Notes: a model not told the origin generated them from the sequence alone. A stretch of DNA of 64,000 nt from an uncultured Hungatella sp. (GCA_910579515.1 CAJTUV010000005.1:82245-146244), one strand, 5' to 3'. Positions 1 to 8,261 are shown, counted from the stretch's first letter. Translations and numbers: made by a program.

Positions 1-73
1 CGGAGGATGAGGAGGCTCGGCGCAATCTGGCCGTCAGGATTCCATGGCTGTGGATAAACGCCATGGCATAATT

Positions 74-937
74 CTATTTTAAACAGAGAAAGGCCGCCAG
101 ATTCCCTCTCTCACTGCCAAAAGTCCTGTGGGAAAACAGATAATCTGGATTACAGTGGGTACAGATGTCTGTAATCTGAAGGTGTTCTTTTAAGACGCCC
201 ATTTCCTGCAGGACAATCTCATTTGCTCTCCATAAGTCAAGCTGGTATTTTCCATTTTCTTTTTTATAGGAGAGTTCTGACCAGTAGGACTCGTCAAATT
301 CTTTTTCAAACTCATGAACAACCTCGCCGCCTACCTCAAAGCAGTCCTGACAGATGCTTGGGCCGATGCAGCAAAGCACCTCTTCGGCTTTCGTCCCGAA
401 AGCTTTTTCCATGGCCTTAAGAGTGACTGCCCCCATGCGCCTTACGGTTCCCCTCCATCCAGAATGGCTCAGCCCTATGGCCTTATGTACCGGATCTACA
501 AAATATAGGGGAACACAGTCTGCATAGAACGTCACCAGCGTAATCCCTGGGACATTGGTGATGAGGCCGTCAACGTCTTTATAATCCCGTTCTTTCCAAA
601 TCCCTTTTCCGGCGTCTTCTTCTGTCACCAGACGCACATTGGCGGTATGGGTCTGATAGGATAACACCATACGGTCCTTATCCACTCCCAGCGCCCTGGC
701 GATCCGATTGTAATTCTCCATCACATGATCGGGATTATCTCCTCTGGTAAAAGTAAAATTCATGGTAGAAAATTTTCCTTCACTGACGCCGCCCATTCTG
801 GTAGAAAACCCGTGGGCCACAAGCTGAGACTGTGTAAGCAGTGGAAACTGCAATACAGGAATCCCTTCGCAAACCATTTCCTGAACAACAGGATTTTGAC
901 CTTTCCGCTTCCAATTTATGCGTTCAAAACACTCCAT
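74..937 (-). CDS. pgeF: Peptidoglycan editing factor, YfiH/PgeF (laccase-domain) family
   Basis: A 287-residue cytoplasmic protein of the YfiH family. Family members were long called polyphenol oxidases; PgeF is now linked to removal of wrongly incorporated serine from peptidoglycan precursors. Family motifs are visible: HGFSTRMGGVS near residue 42, YADCVPLYF (metal-ligand Cys) near 140, and SHSGWRGT (metal-ligand His) about 15 residues later, with a C-terminal CTHCNPDYLFSHR block. The length fits the family (about 250-290). It is the last gene of the minus-strand block, 18 bases after yraN. The family call is firm; the substrate is known from the family only. Confidence 0.9.
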   Translation of the reverse strand: MECFERINWKRKGQNPVVQEMVCEGIPVLQFPLLTQSQLVAHGFSTRMGGVSEGKFSTMNFTFTRGDNPDHVMENYNRIARALGVDKDRMVLSYQTHTANVRLVTEEDAGKGIWKERDYKDVDGLITNVPGITLVTFYADCVPLYFVDPVHKAIGLSHSGWRGTVRRMGAVTLKAMEKAFGTKAEEVLCCIGPSICQDCFEVGGEVVHEFEKEFDESYWSELSYKKENGKYQLDLWRANEIVLQEMGVLKEHLQITDICTHCNPDYLFSHRTFGSERGNLAAFLCLK

Positions 938-955
938 CGTTGTCGTACTCCTTTT

Positions 956-1300
956 CTAAAAGGCATTGCAAACCAGCCTTATCTCTTCTCCAAGTATACT
1001 GACTACATCAAACCTGCAAGGTGTGTCTTCTGAGTAGTCATGGCGATATAAATAGTATCTGGCCCCATGGCGGATCTTTTGCTGCTTTTTGTCTGTAACC
1101 GCCTCCTCTGGATAGCCGTTTTTTAAATTGCTTCGATACTTCACCTCCACAAACACCAGATAATCCCCATCTTTTGCCACAAGGTCAATTTCTCCATACC
1201 TGTCCTGATAATTGCAGTCCAAAATCTCATACCCCTGTTTTTTTAGAAACTCAGCCGCCTTGGCCTCATAATGACTGCCTATGGCCCTCTTATTGGTCAA
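956..1300 (-). CDS. yraN: YraN family (UPF0102) endonuclease-like protein, TTG start
   Basis: A small protein (114 residues with the start used here) of the UPF0102 family, which has a restriction-endonuclease-like fold. The core is visible: GSHYEAKAAEFLKKQGY, then the GEIDLVAKDGDYLVFVEVKYR block, which carries the D-x(n)-ExK nuclease-type residues. The open frame reaches an upstream ATG at 1363 that would overlap rnhB by 74 bases. A TTG at 1300-1298 has a perfect AGGAGG six bases upstream (plus-strand 1307-1312) and gives the usual family N-terminus (LTNKRAIGSHYE), so I chose it. It then overlaps the end of rnhB by 11 bases, suggesting translational coupling. Cellular role is not established for the family. 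Confidence 0.85.
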   Translation of the reverse strand: MTNKRAIGSHYEAKAAEFLKKQGYEILDCNYQDRYGEIDLVAKDGDYLVFVEVKYRSNLKNGYPEEAVTDKKQQKIRHGARYYLYRHDYSEDTPCRFDVVSILGEEIRLVCNAF

Positions 1301-1949
1301 TCTTTTCCTCCTGGGAAATAAATTTTTTGATAAACGTTTTTCTATGAATGGGACATGGTCCATGGTCTTTTAACGCCTGAATGTGGGCGGCGGTTCCATA
1401 CCCCTTATGTCTGGCAAATTCATATTCTGGAAACAGCTTGTCATATTCCACCATCATCCGGTCTCTGGTCACTTTCGCCAGAATGCTGGCCGCGGCAATG
1501 GACACGCTTTTAGAATCCCCTTTAATAATCGGAACTTGCAGTATGTCCACCTGCGGAATGGTAACCGCATCATTGAAAAGAATATCCGGCGTTACCTCAA
1601 GCTGCCCCACAGCCTCTCTCATCGCCTCATAGGTTGCCTGTAAAATATTAATCTCATCAATCCGGCCGGGTCCCACGATTCCGATTCCATAGGAAACTGC
1701 CTTCTCCTTAATCTCGTCAAATAAAACTTCCCTTTTCCTTTCAGAAAGCTTTTTGGAATCATTTAGATATAAGATCTGGCAGTCTCTTGGCAAAACCACT
1801 GCTCCGGCCACAACAGGACCTGCTAAGGGTCCTCTGCCAGCTTCGTCAATCCCGCAGATGACACAAGTCGGATACGTATCCTCATACTCCTGCATCCCCT
1901 TTAAACGCAATAGCTCTTTTTCCAGTTTTTCTTTTGTCAACTGCTTCAT
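1290..1949 (-). CDS. rnhB: Ribonuclease HII
   Basis: RNase HII cleaves the RNA strand of RNA-DNA hybrids and starts removal of single ribonucleotides from DNA. At 219 residues the length is normal. The GIDEAGRGPLAGP motif near residue 34 carries the first two catalytic acids. NDAVTIP supplies the third Asp, and SIAAASILAKVTRDRM the fourth. Its 3' end holds the Shine-Dalgarno sequence and start of yraN, so the two are co-translated. It sits downstream of the lepB-rbgA-lepB cluster, the order common in clostridia. Confidence 0.95.
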   Translation of the reverse strand: MKQLTKEKLEKELLRLKGMQEYEDTYPTCVICGIDEAGRGPLAGPVVAGAVVLPRDCQILYLNDSKKLSERKREVLFDEIKEKAVSYGIGIVGPGRIDEINILQATYEAMREAVGQLEVTPDILFNDAVTIPQVDILQVPIIKGDSKSVSIAAASILAKVTRDRMMVEYDKLFPEYEFARHKGYGTAAHIQALKDHGPCPIHRKTFIKKFISQEEKIDQ

Positions 1950-2021
1950 GACTTTTCCCTTCTATTTTCGTAACAATTCAGACGGGCCATCTTCTTGCCC
2001 GTCTATACTGTTACCTGTTTT

Positions 2022-2549
2022 CTACTCTTTCATCATCCCTGCCTTAAAAAGAGGCCAAATCCGAAAAAATACTCTGCCTAAGATTTCCTCTCTTTTCAGA
2101 TTCCCGATATCCCAATCTCTGCTGTCGGAACTGTGATTTCGGTTGTCGCCCAGGACAAAATATTCATTCTCTCCTAAAGTAACCGGCTCTGAGGCACGTT
2201 TCCCTTTTTCGATAGGCTCTGTTCCAAAATCCTCCAAAAGAATCTGCCCGTCTATCAAAATATTCCCGTCTACGATCTGTATGGTTTCTCCGGGAAGAGC
2301 GATAATCCGTTTTGTATAATATTGGTTTTTTCGATATCGGTAGGAAAATACAATCACATCAAACCGTTTTAATCTTCCTAATCTGGGCGTCAGTTTTTCT
2401 ACCAGCAATACATCCCCTGACTCCAGAGCTGGAGCCATAGAACTGCCATACACATCCACCCTCTGAACCACAAAATGTATCAGCAAATATGCGGCTGCGG
2501 CGAATAAAGCCAGTTTTTTCACCCATGCCATGATTGGTCTTACTTTCAT
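2022..2549 (-). CDS. lepB: Signal peptidase I (first of two)
   Basis: A membrane serine protease that removes Sec and Tat signal peptides. It has one N-terminal membrane segment (about residues 8-27), then the catalytic serine in YGSSMAPAL (near 36), the catalytic lysine in YYTKRIIALPGE (near 79), and the conserved GDNRNHSSDSR box. The start overlaps the rbgA stop by four bases (ATGA), so they are coupled. The length (175) and lack of a large insert are typical of Gram-positive SipS-type enzymes. A second signal peptidase gene lies just beyond rbgA (3445-3990); the two are clearly diverged in sequence and not a recent duplication. Confidence 0.93.
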   Translation of the reverse strand: MKVRPIMAWVKKLALFAAAAYLLIHFVVQRVDVYGSSMAPALESGDVLLVEKLTPRLGRLKRFDVIVFSYRYRKNQYYTKRIIALPGETIQIVDGNILIDGQILLEDFGTEPIEKGKRASEPVTLGENEYFVLGDNRNHSSDSRDWDIGNLKREEILGRVFFRIWPLFKAGMMKE

Positions 2550-3436
2550 CTCTTAAGGGCTTCCCCAGTTTCCTCCGGGGGAAATTCCAGCGTGATCCGT
2601 CCAAGCCTCCCGCTTCGGTAATCGTCGATAAATAGATTGGCCGCCTTTTTATAGTCATACTCATTTCCTTTTAAAAGGCAGGAACGGCTTTTTGCAATCT
2701 GTTCCAAAGCACTGTTTAATACTACGTCTCCTAACTCCTGAGACTGCTCCCATTCTATTCCATATCGTTCCTTTAAAACCTCTGGATACTGTTTCATCAT
2801 AAAGCGAAGAAGCTCCATAGCCAGTTCCTCTTTATTCAAAATCTCATCGTTTATGGAGCCAATGAAGGCCAGCCTCTTTCCAACCTCCTGATTCTCAAAT
2901 CTGGGCCATAAAATCCCCGGAGTATCTAAAAGTTCCAGAGATTTATGAAGCCGTATCCACTGATTTCCTTTCGTAACTCCTGGTTTGTTTCCTGTCTTGG
3001 TGCACGCCTTCCCTGCAAAAGAGTTAATGAATGTGGATTTCCCCACATTGGGAATTCCGACTACCATCGCTCTGACAGGGCGGTTTAAAATTCCCCTTTT
3101 TTTGTCCCTCTCGATCTTCTCTTTACATGCCTCCTGGACAACGGAATTGATCTGTTTTAACCCCGCTCCGCTTTTCGAATTTACTTTTACCACATAAAAG
3201 CCCTGGGACTGAAACCATTTTGCCCAAATATCATTCCAGGTTTCACTGGCTAAGTCTGATTTATTTAAAAGGATGAGGCGGCTTTTTTGTTTTCCCAGCT
3301 CGTCGATGTCTGGATTACGGCTGGAATACGGAATACGCGCATCCACAATTTCGATAATCAAATCAATGAGTTTCAAATCTTCCTGCATGGCACGTTTTGC
3401 CTTTGTCATGTGCCCAGGATACCACTGTATATTCAT
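2546..3436 (-). CDS. rbgA: Ribosome biogenesis GTPase YlqF/RbgA
   Basis: A circularly permuted GTPase needed for late assembly of the 50S subunit in Bacillus. The permuted motif order is plain: G4 (NKSD near residue 58), then G1 (GIPNVGKST near 128), then G3 (LDTPGILWP near 173). The N-terminal IQWYPGHMTKAKR is diagnostic for the family. Length 296 is normal. It sits between two signal peptidase genes and overlaps the first by four bases. The position downstream of rplS and trmD agrees with its role in ribosome maturation. Confidence 0.95.
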   Translation of the reverse strand: MNIQWYPGHMTKAKRAMQEDLKLIDLIIEIVDARIPYSSRNPDIDELGKQKSRLILLNKSDLASETWNDIWAKWFQSQGFYVVKVNSKSGAGLKQINSVVQEACKEKIERDKKRGILNRPVRAMVVGIPNVGKSTFINSFAGKACTKTGNKPGVTKGNQWIRLHKSLELLDTPGILWPRFENQEVGKRLAFIGSINDEILNKEELAMELLRFMMKQYPEVLKERYGIEWEQSQELGDVVLNSALEQIAKSRSCLLKGNEYDYKKAANLFIDDYRSGRLGRITLEFPPEETGEALKR

Positions 3437-3444
3437 AAAAACTC

Positions 3445-3990
3445 CTATTCTACTACTCCAAAATCCAAAAAAGGCGCAAGACGCAGCCAGATCTTCCCCT
3501 GAATTTGTTCCCTTTTCACGTTTCCAATATTGGCAAAACGGCTGTCTTCACTGCCATCTCTGTTATCTCCCAAAAGAAAATATTCATCCTCTCCCAGTAC
3601 AATCGGGCTTCCTGCCAGCCCTACCAAGGATACCTGATTCAGATCATTGTCTGCTTCCAGGTATTTTCCGTTAATATAAATGTATCCGCTGAGAATCTGC
3701 ACGGTCTCTCCCGGCATTCCAATAATCCGTTTCACATTGGATTTATGGTCTTCCCTCTCAAACACCACTATGTCAAATCTCTCTGGCTCCCCGAAATCAT
3801 AACTGAGCCTGTCCATCAGTACCACGTCGTCTCCCCGCAGGTTTGGCGTCATAGACTGCCCCACAATTCGAACCTGAGTTCCAAAAGAATAGATTGCAAA
3901 CCAGGCCAGGCAAATCATCACCACAACATCAACAATCCAGCGGATTACCACGCGCAATACATTGGTCTCTTCCACCTGGTAAAATTCCAC
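3445..3990 (-). CDS. lepB: Signal peptidase I (second of two), GTG start
   Basis: A second type I signal peptidase of 181 residues. It has a membrane segment at about residues 15-33, the catalytic serine in VGQSMTPNL (near 42), the lysine in NVKRIIGMPGE, and the GDNRDGSEDSR box. It starts at GTG (3990) with AGGAGTGT upstream. It lies 8 bases before rbgA and just after a strong hairpin that separates it from rplS. Two complete signal peptidases in one operon suggest a division of substrates, for example vegetative against sporulation or pilin-like ones, but nothing in the sequence shows which. Confidence 0.92.
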   Translation of the reverse strand: MEFYQVEETNVLRVVIRWIVDVVVMICLAWFAIYSFGTQVRIVGQSMTPNLRGDDVVLMDRLSYDFGEPERFDIVVFEREDHKSNVKRIIGMPGETVQILSGYIYINGKYLEADNDLNQVSLVGLAGSPIVLGEDEYFLLGDNRDGSEDSRFANIGNVKREQIQGKIWLRLAPFLDFGVVE

Positions 3991-4030
3991 TTACAACACT
4001 CCTGCCTGTTAAACACATGAAAAGTCCAAG

Positions 4031-4063
4031 AAAGGGACAATAAATATTCTTTATTGTCCCTTT
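4031..4063 (-). terminator. Perfect 14-bp stem-loop after rplS
   Basis: A perfect inverted repeat with 14-base arms (4031-4044 and 4050-4063) and a 5-base loop lies 18 bases downstream of the rplS stop, before the second signal peptidase gene. The arm sequence is AAAGGGACAATAAA. The T run after it is short, so on the minus strand it may be a partial terminator or an mRNA 3' end-protecting hairpin rather than a complete stop. Confidence 0.75.
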
Positions 4064-4080
4064 CACCATCTTCAAATGAA

Positions 4081-4428
4081 TTATTTTACTAATTCTTTTA
4101 CCTTTGCCGCCTTGCCTACTCTCTTTCTCAAGTAGTTCAGTTTCGCTCTTCTGACCTTACCTCTTCTTACAACCTCAATATTGTCAACAAAAGGAGAATG
4201 CACTGGCCAAGTCTTCTCAACGCCGATTCCGTTGGAATTCTTTCTCACTGTAAAGGTCTCTCTGGCTCCGCCATTCTGTCTTTTGATTACAGTTCCCTCA
4301 AACACCTGGATTCTCTCTCTGTTACCCTCTTTGATCTTGTTGTACACTTTTACCGTGTCGCCAACATGAAACTCCGGCACAGATTCTTTTAACTGAGTTG
4401 CTTCAATTTTCTTGATAATTTCGTTCAC
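4081..4428 (-). CDS. rplS: 50S ribosomal protein L19, GTG start
   Basis: Ribosomal protein L19, which sits at the 30S-50S interface. At 115 residues it has the usual length. Typical blocks are FHVGDTVKVYNKIKEGNRERIQ, FEGTVIKRQNGG, and RRGKVRRAKLNYLRKRVGKAAKVKE at the C-terminus. Translation starts at GTG with AAGGAGG 8 bases upstream. It is separated from trmD by 118 bases that contain a recognisable promoter, and is followed by a strong hairpin, so it can be expressed as its own unit. Confidence 0.97.
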   Translation of the reverse strand: MNEIIKKIEATQLKESVPEFHVGDTVKVYNKIKEGNRERIQVFEGTVIKRQNGGARETFTVRKNSNGIGVEKTWPVHSPFVDNIEVVRRGKVRRAKLNYLRKRVGKAAKVKELVK

Positions 4429-4508
4429 TTGTGAACCTCCTTAACTATATTTGATGTTCTTAATACAAAAACCGTAACAGAGGACCATCTCTTATTTTCA
4501 CAGCTACT

Positions 4509-4537
4509 AATTTAGCATGATATTTGTGGAAATGCAA
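4509..4537 (-). promoter_or_regulatory. Candidate sigma-A promoter of rplS
   Basis: Reading the minus strand, TTGCAT (4537-4532) and TAAATT (4514-4509) are 17 bases apart, in the gap between trmD and rplS. The predicted transcript would have a leader of about 70 bases, which could host L19 autoregulation as known in other Firmicutes; I see only a small hairpin there. Confidence 0.55.
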
Positions 4538-4546
4538 GTACTTTTT

Positions 4547-5278
4547 TCATTCTTTCGTCAGCTCTTTTAAATATGCCTCTTCCCCTGGAGACAAACTGGC
4601 CTCTTTTAGCAAATCTGGCCGGCGCTCCAAAGTCCGCCTGATCGACTGCTGTCTGCGCCAAATCTCAATGTTCTTGTGATGGCCGGACAGCAGTACCTCA
4701 GGCACCTTTTTGCCTTCATAGACCTCAGGTCTGGTGTACTGAGGATACTCTAAAAGATTGTCGTGAAACGACTCTATTTCCGCTGACACATCGTTATTTA
4801 ACACCCCAGGCACCAGCCTGGAAATGCAGTCGATCATCACCATGGCCGGAAGTTCGCCGCCTGTAAGCACATAATCTCCAATGGAAAGATAGTCTGTGAC
4901 AATCAATTCCAGAGCCCGCTCGTCGATTCCCTCATAATGACCGCACAAAAAAACCAGGTCCTTTTCCTTTGCCAATTCCTCTGCAATGGTTTGGTTAAAA
5001 ACCTTTCCCTGAGGAGTCATATATAACACTCTGGGCCGTTTTCCCAATCTGTGGCACAAGTCTTCATAGGAGTCGCACACCGGCCCGGGCTGCATCACCA
5101 TGCCAGCTCCGCCTCCGTAAGGGGCGTCGTCCACATGCTTGTGCTTGTCCCTGGAGTAATCTCGTATATTGACAGCCTCAATCGAAAGGATCCCTTTCTC
5201 CATGGCTCTTCCTATAATGCTGGTGTTCAGTCCCTGCAAAACCATATCTGGAAATAAGGTGAGTATATAGTAATTCAT
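4547..5278 (-). CDS. trmD: tRNA (guanine-N1-)-methyltransferase TrmD
   Basis: A SPOUT-class knotted methyltransferase that makes m1G37 in tRNA and prevents +1 frameshifting. Typical motifs are MNYYILTLFPDM at the start, YGGGAGMVMQPGPV near residue 60, and the knot region (LCGHYEGIDER...YLSIGDYVLTGGELPAMVMID). The frame is open 20 residues further upstream, but the family N-terminus begins at the ATG at 5278, preceded by AGAAGGAAAAG, giving 243 residues. It follows rimM by 31 bases, the standard order. Confidence 0.96.
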   Translation of the reverse strand: MNYYILTLFPDMVLQGLNTSIIGRAMEKGILSIEAVNIRDYSRDKHKHVDDAPYGGGAGMVMQPGPVCDSYEDLCHRLGKRPRVLYMTPQGKVFNQTIAEELAKEKDLVFLCGHYEGIDERALELIVTDYLSIGDYVLTGGELPAMVMIDCISRLVPGVLNNDVSAEIESFHDNLLEYPQYTRPEVYEGKKVPEVLLSGHHKNIEIWRRQQSIRRTLERRPDLLKEASLSPGEEAYLKELTKE

Positions 5279-5309
5279 CCCTGTTTCTTTTCCTTCTGCC
5301 TTCTCTAAT

Positions 5310-5822
5310 TTAAAGGTCCAGCAGTCCTTCCAGCACATGAACCGTCATCTGCCCTGCTTCTAAATCCACATTCAGAATACACTGCTTTATGGCTGGCAAA
5401 AGAATCTCCTTTCCACTGTTGGTTTGTACCACATACACATCATTGGCTCCGGTCTGAAGCACGTCCTTTAACGTGCCCAGCTCTTCTTTCTGGTCTGTAA
5501 TTACCAAAAGTCCAATCAAATCCACAATGAAATTTTCATCTGGTCCCAATTTGACTGCCTGGTCCCGATGAATCAGAAGATCCTTTCCCTTGTAGATTTC
5601 AATATCATTTATATTGTCAAACCCTTTAAATTTTAAGATCGCCATGTTCTTAAAAAATTTCACATGCTCAATCTCCAATGGTTTTTGCTCTTTTCCAGTA
5701 TCCAAAAGGACTTCTTTTAATTGTTCAAATCGTTTCACATCGTCTGTGGTGGGAAACACCTTGACCTCCCCCCGCACTCCGTGAGTCGAGGCAATAACGC
5801 CTACACGCAATGTCTTCTCCAT
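5310..5822 (-). CDS. rimM: Ribosome maturation factor RimM
   Basis: RimM binds S19 and helps mature the head of the 30S subunit. The protein is 170 residues: an N-terminal barrel (LRVGVIASTHGVRGEVKVFPTTDD is the family signature), a middle linker, and a C-terminal PRC-barrel (LIGLLVITDQKEELGTLKDVLQTGANDVYVV...LLPAIKQCILNVD). It lies between khpA and trmD; a hairpin (5877-5909) sits just before its start. Confidence 0.95.
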   Translation of the reverse strand: MEKTLRVGVIASTHGVRGEVKVFPTTDDVKRFEQLKEVLLDTGKEQKPLEIEHVKFFKNMAILKFKGFDNINDIEIYKGKDLLIHRDQAVKLGPDENFIVDLIGLLVITDQKEELGTLKDVLQTGANDVYVVQTNSGKEILLPAIKQCILNVDLEAGQMTVHVLEGLLDL

Positions 5823-5876
5823 AATCTGTCCTCACTCTATCTTCAAGATTCAGGATTCAGTAGCTTTAACATTATA

Positions 5877-5909
5877 AAGACCGTCTGCCTGTAAAGGGCC
5901 GGCGGTCTT
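5877..5909 (-). terminator. Intra-operon stem-loop between khpA and rimM
   Basis: Arms AAGACCG (5877-5883) and CGGTCTT (5903-5909) with an inner GCC/GGC pairing. On the minus strand the stem ends in CTTTATAAT, a weak T tract. It follows the khpA stop directly and may act as an attenuator or a processing and stability element inside the operon. Confidence 0.55.
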
Positions 5910-5913
5910 ACCG

Positions 5914-6141
5914 TCACTGAATTTCAACAGTGACTTTTTTCTCTTCTTTTGAGGCTGCTGCTTTCACAACAGAACGAATCGCTTTAGCGATTCTGCCTTG
6001 TTTGCCGATGACCTTTCCCATATCGGAAGGGGCCACCTTTAACTCCACAATGATTTCCCCGTTTTTTTCAGTCTCAGTGACAGAAACCTCCTCTGGATGT
6101 TCCACCAGAGCCTTCGCCATAACTTCAACTAATTCTCTCAT
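5914..6141 (-). CDS. khpA: KH-domain RNA-binding protein KhpA (YlqC)
   Basis: A small single KH-domain protein; family members bind RNA, partner with KhpB/Jag, and affect cell-wall growth in streptococci. The GxxG loop is visible as VIGKQGRIAKAIR at about residues 45-57. The frame can be read from a GTG at 6150, but the ATG at 6141 has AGG eight bases upstream and gives the usual 75-residue length starting MRELVEVMAKALVEHPEEV. It lies between rpsP and rimM, as in most Firmicutes. Confidence 0.92.
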   Translation of the reverse strand: MRELVEVMAKALVEHPEEVSVTETEKNGEIIVELKVAPSDMGKVIGKQGRIAKAIRSVVKAAASKEEKKVTVEIQ

Positions 6142-6156
6142 AATCATCACCTCAGA

Positions 6157-6399
6157 CTACTGAAGACCGGCGATCTTTAACAGCTTGCTGACGGTCTCTG
6201 TTGGCTGAGCGCCTGTTGCCAGCCATTTCTTTGTCGCTTCCTCGTTAAACTTGATTACGCTTGGGTCCTGCTTCGGATCATAGTAACCAACTTCTTCGAT
6301 GAATCTTCCATCTCTTGGAGATTTGGAATCTGCAACAACAATTCTATAGAAAGGAGCCTTTTTCTGTCCCATTCTTCTTAATCTCATCTTTACTGCCAT
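6157..6399 (-). CDS. rpsP: 30S ribosomal protein S16
   Basis: Ribosomal protein S16, an assembly protein of the 30S body. The start at 6399 (MAVKMRLRRMGQKKAPFYRIVVAD) follows an AGGAGGTGA ribosome binding site; the longer frame from 6408 begins inside that site. Length is 80 residues with the normal core GRFIEEVGYYDP. It lies in the ffh-rpsP-khpA-rimM-trmD order. Confidence 0.97.
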   Translation of the reverse strand: MAVKMRLRRMGQKKAPFYRIVVADSKSPRDGRFIEEVGYYDPKQDPSVIKFNEEATKKWLATGAQPTETVSKLLKIAGLQ

Positions 6400-6483
6400 A
6401 ACTTTCACCTCCTTATTTAATGATTACCTGTAACTTTTATAGACAAAAGCATCTCTGCTCTGCTAACAAATTGATAAACGCTG

Positions 6484-7848
6484 CTAAAATGGCATCCGAA
6501 ATTTTCCCATCATGCCGCCTAATGCGCCCAAACCGCCTTTTCGCTTACCGCCCATGAGACCTGGAAGCTGCTTCATCATCTTGCGCATCTGGTCGAACTG
6601 TTTGACAATGCGGTTTACCTCGCTGATATCCACCCCTGCGCCTTTTGCAATTCTCTGCTTTCTGGACAGGTTTAAAACCGAAGGATTGGCTCTCTCTTCC
6701 TTTGTCATAGAAAGGATGATAGCCTCCACCCTGTTCATGGCGGAATCATCAATGTCCATATCGCCTTTTAGCTGAGGCATTCCGGGCATCATGCTCATAA
6801 TGCTGGCCACGCCGCCCATCTTCTTAATCTGGCGCATCTGCTCCAGAAAATCATTGAAATCAAACTCTGCCTTCTTAAGCTTCTGAGTCAGCTCCTTTGC
6901 TTTGGCCTCATCTACCTCCAGCTCTGCCTTCTCAATCAGGGAAAGAATATCTCCCATCCCTAAAATTCTGGAAGCCATCCGGTCTGGATAGAACTGTTCC
7001 AAATCAGAAAGCTTTTCACCCATACCAATGTATAAAATCGGTTTTCCGGTCACTGCTTTGATGGAAAGAGCGGCTCCGCCTCTGGTATCGCCGTCTAATT
7101 TTGTTAAGATAACGCCGTCGATGCCTATTTTATTCTGAAAGCTCTCTGCCACATTCACCGCATCCTGGCCAGTCATGGCGTCCACAACCAAAAGGGTCTG
7201 ATGAACGGTAATCGCTTCTTTGATGGCCTGAAGCTCTCCCATCATATCCTCATCAATGTGAAGCCGGCCTGCAGTATCCAAAATCACCACATTAAAGTTA
7301 TTCTTCTGAGCGTGCTCTAAAGCAGCCTTGGCAATGTTTACCGGATTTTGATTGTCTCCCATGGAGAAAACAGGCACTCCCTGCTTCTGACCGTTGATCT
7401 GCAGCTGCTGAATCGCAGCCGGACGATACACGTCACAGGCGGCTAAGAGAGGATTTCTTCCTTTTGCCTTCAGCTTTCCCGCTATCTTGGCAGTGGTGGT
7501 GGTTTTTCCTGCTCCCTGAAGACCAGCCATTAAAATGACCGTAAGATCACCTGCCGGCTGTAGAGAAATCTCCGTGGTCTCGGACCCCATAAGGGAAATC
7601 AATTCCTCATGAACAATCTTTATGACCATCTGGCCCGGCGTCAGACTGTTTAACACATCCTGCCCCACAGCCCGCTCCTGCACAGAGTTTACAAACTGCT
7701 TGACCACCTTGAAACTGACATCTGCTTCCAAGAGTGCCATCTTTACTTCCTTTAAGGCCGCCTTCACGTCTGCTTCTGTCAATCGGCCCTTGCCGCGTAA
7801 ACTTTTAAACACATTTTGCAGTTTATCTGATAAACTTTCAAAAGCCAT
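6484..7848 (-). CDS. ffh: Signal recognition particle protein Ffh (SRP54)
   Basis: The GTPase of the signal recognition particle, which delivers membrane proteins to SecYEG through FtsY. It is 454 residues long. It has an N-terminal helical domain, then the G domain with G1 GLQGAGKTTT (near 109), DTAGRLHIDEDMM (near 190) and TKLDGDTRGGAALS (near 248), and a methionine-rich M domain (MGGVASIMSMMPGMPQL...MRKMMKQLPGLMGG) that binds 4.5S RNA and signal peptides. It is preceded by its usual partner ylxM 28 bases upstream. Confidence 0.97.
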   Translation of the reverse strand: MAFESLSDKLQNVFKSLRGKGRLTEADVKAALKEVKMALLEADVSFKVVKQFVNSVQERAVGQDVLNSLTPGQMVIKIVHEELISLMGSETTEISLQPAGDLTVILMAGLQGAGKTTTTAKIAGKLKAKGRNPLLAACDVYRPAAIQQLQINGQKQGVPVFSMGDNQNPVNIAKAALEHAQKNNFNVVILDTAGRLHIDEDMMGELQAIKEAITVHQTLLVVDAMTGQDAVNVAESFQNKIGIDGVILTKLDGDTRGGAALSIKAVTGKPILYIGMGEKLSDLEQFYPDRMASRILGMGDILSLIEKAELEVDEAKAKELTQKLKKAEFDFNDFLEQMRQIKKMGGVASIMSMMPGMPQLKGDMDIDDSAMNRVEAIILSMTKEERANPSVLNLSRKQRIAKGAGVDISEVNRIVKQFDQMRKMMKQLPGLMGGKRKGGLGALGGMMGKFRMPF

Positions 7849-7875
7849 GGAAGCTCCTCCTGTTCTGATAGATTC

Positions 7876-8217
7876 TTATAATTCAAGAATTTGGCTGGCA
7901 ATCCTTTCAATCTTCTGAATCAAGCCCTGTTCTCTGGTCTGCTGATATTCCTTTGTAATTTGGCGGATCTCCTCCACCATCTTTTTGGTTTGATGAAACT
8001 TCTCAACCAATTTTAGCTTTTCCTCGTATTCTGCTAAAATCTTATCACAGCGCCTCACCAAATCGTGAACGCCCTGTCTGCTGATTCCCTGCTCTTTGGC
8101 AATCTCGCTTAAGGATAAATCGTGAATGACCACATCCTCGTAAATTTTTCGCTGATGGGGCGTCAGCAATTCTCCATAAAAATCATACAGCATTCCCTGT
8201 TCTACAATCTTTTCCAT
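7876..8217 (-). CDS. ylxM: YlxM family HTH protein (UPF0122), SRP-associated
   Basis: A small helix-turn-helix protein of the sigma-70 region-4 type (LLTPHQRKIYEDVVIHDLSLSEIAKEQGISRQGVHDLVRRC). It is nearly always next to ffh and has been linked to SRP function in streptococci. The start at 8217 (MEKIVEQGMLYDFYGELL, AGGTGAT upstream) gives 113 residues. The frame is open to 8253, but that start would lie inside the promoter at 8233-8261. It is the first gene of the ylxM-ffh-rpsP operon. Confidence 0.92.
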   Translation of the reverse strand: MEKIVEQGMLYDFYGELLTPHQRKIYEDVVIHDLSLSEIAKEQGISRQGVHDLVRRCDKILAEYEEKLKLVEKFHQTKKMVEEIRQITKEYQQTREQGLIQKIERIASQILEL

Positions 8218-8232
8218 TTCATCACCTGAGTT

Positions 8233-8261
8233 ATCATACACGAAAACGGGCAAAGTGTCAA
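8233..8261 (-). promoter_or_regulatory. Strong sigma-A promoter of the ylxM-ffh operon
   Basis: On the minus strand a perfect TTGACA (8261-8256) and TATGAT (8238-8233) are exactly 17 bases apart. The predicted transcription start (about 8226) leaves a leader under 10 bases before the ylxM ribosome binding site. It fixes the ylxM start at 8217. Confidence 0.85.

Noticed and set aside
1..64. Minus-strand open frame from ATG at 64 running off the window edge
   Set aside because: Only 21 codons, no ribosome binding site and unrevealing sequence; too little to call a gene.
4429..4508. L19 leader RNA
   Set aside because: A leader exists, but I see only a weak hairpin and no clear match to a known L19 leader fold.
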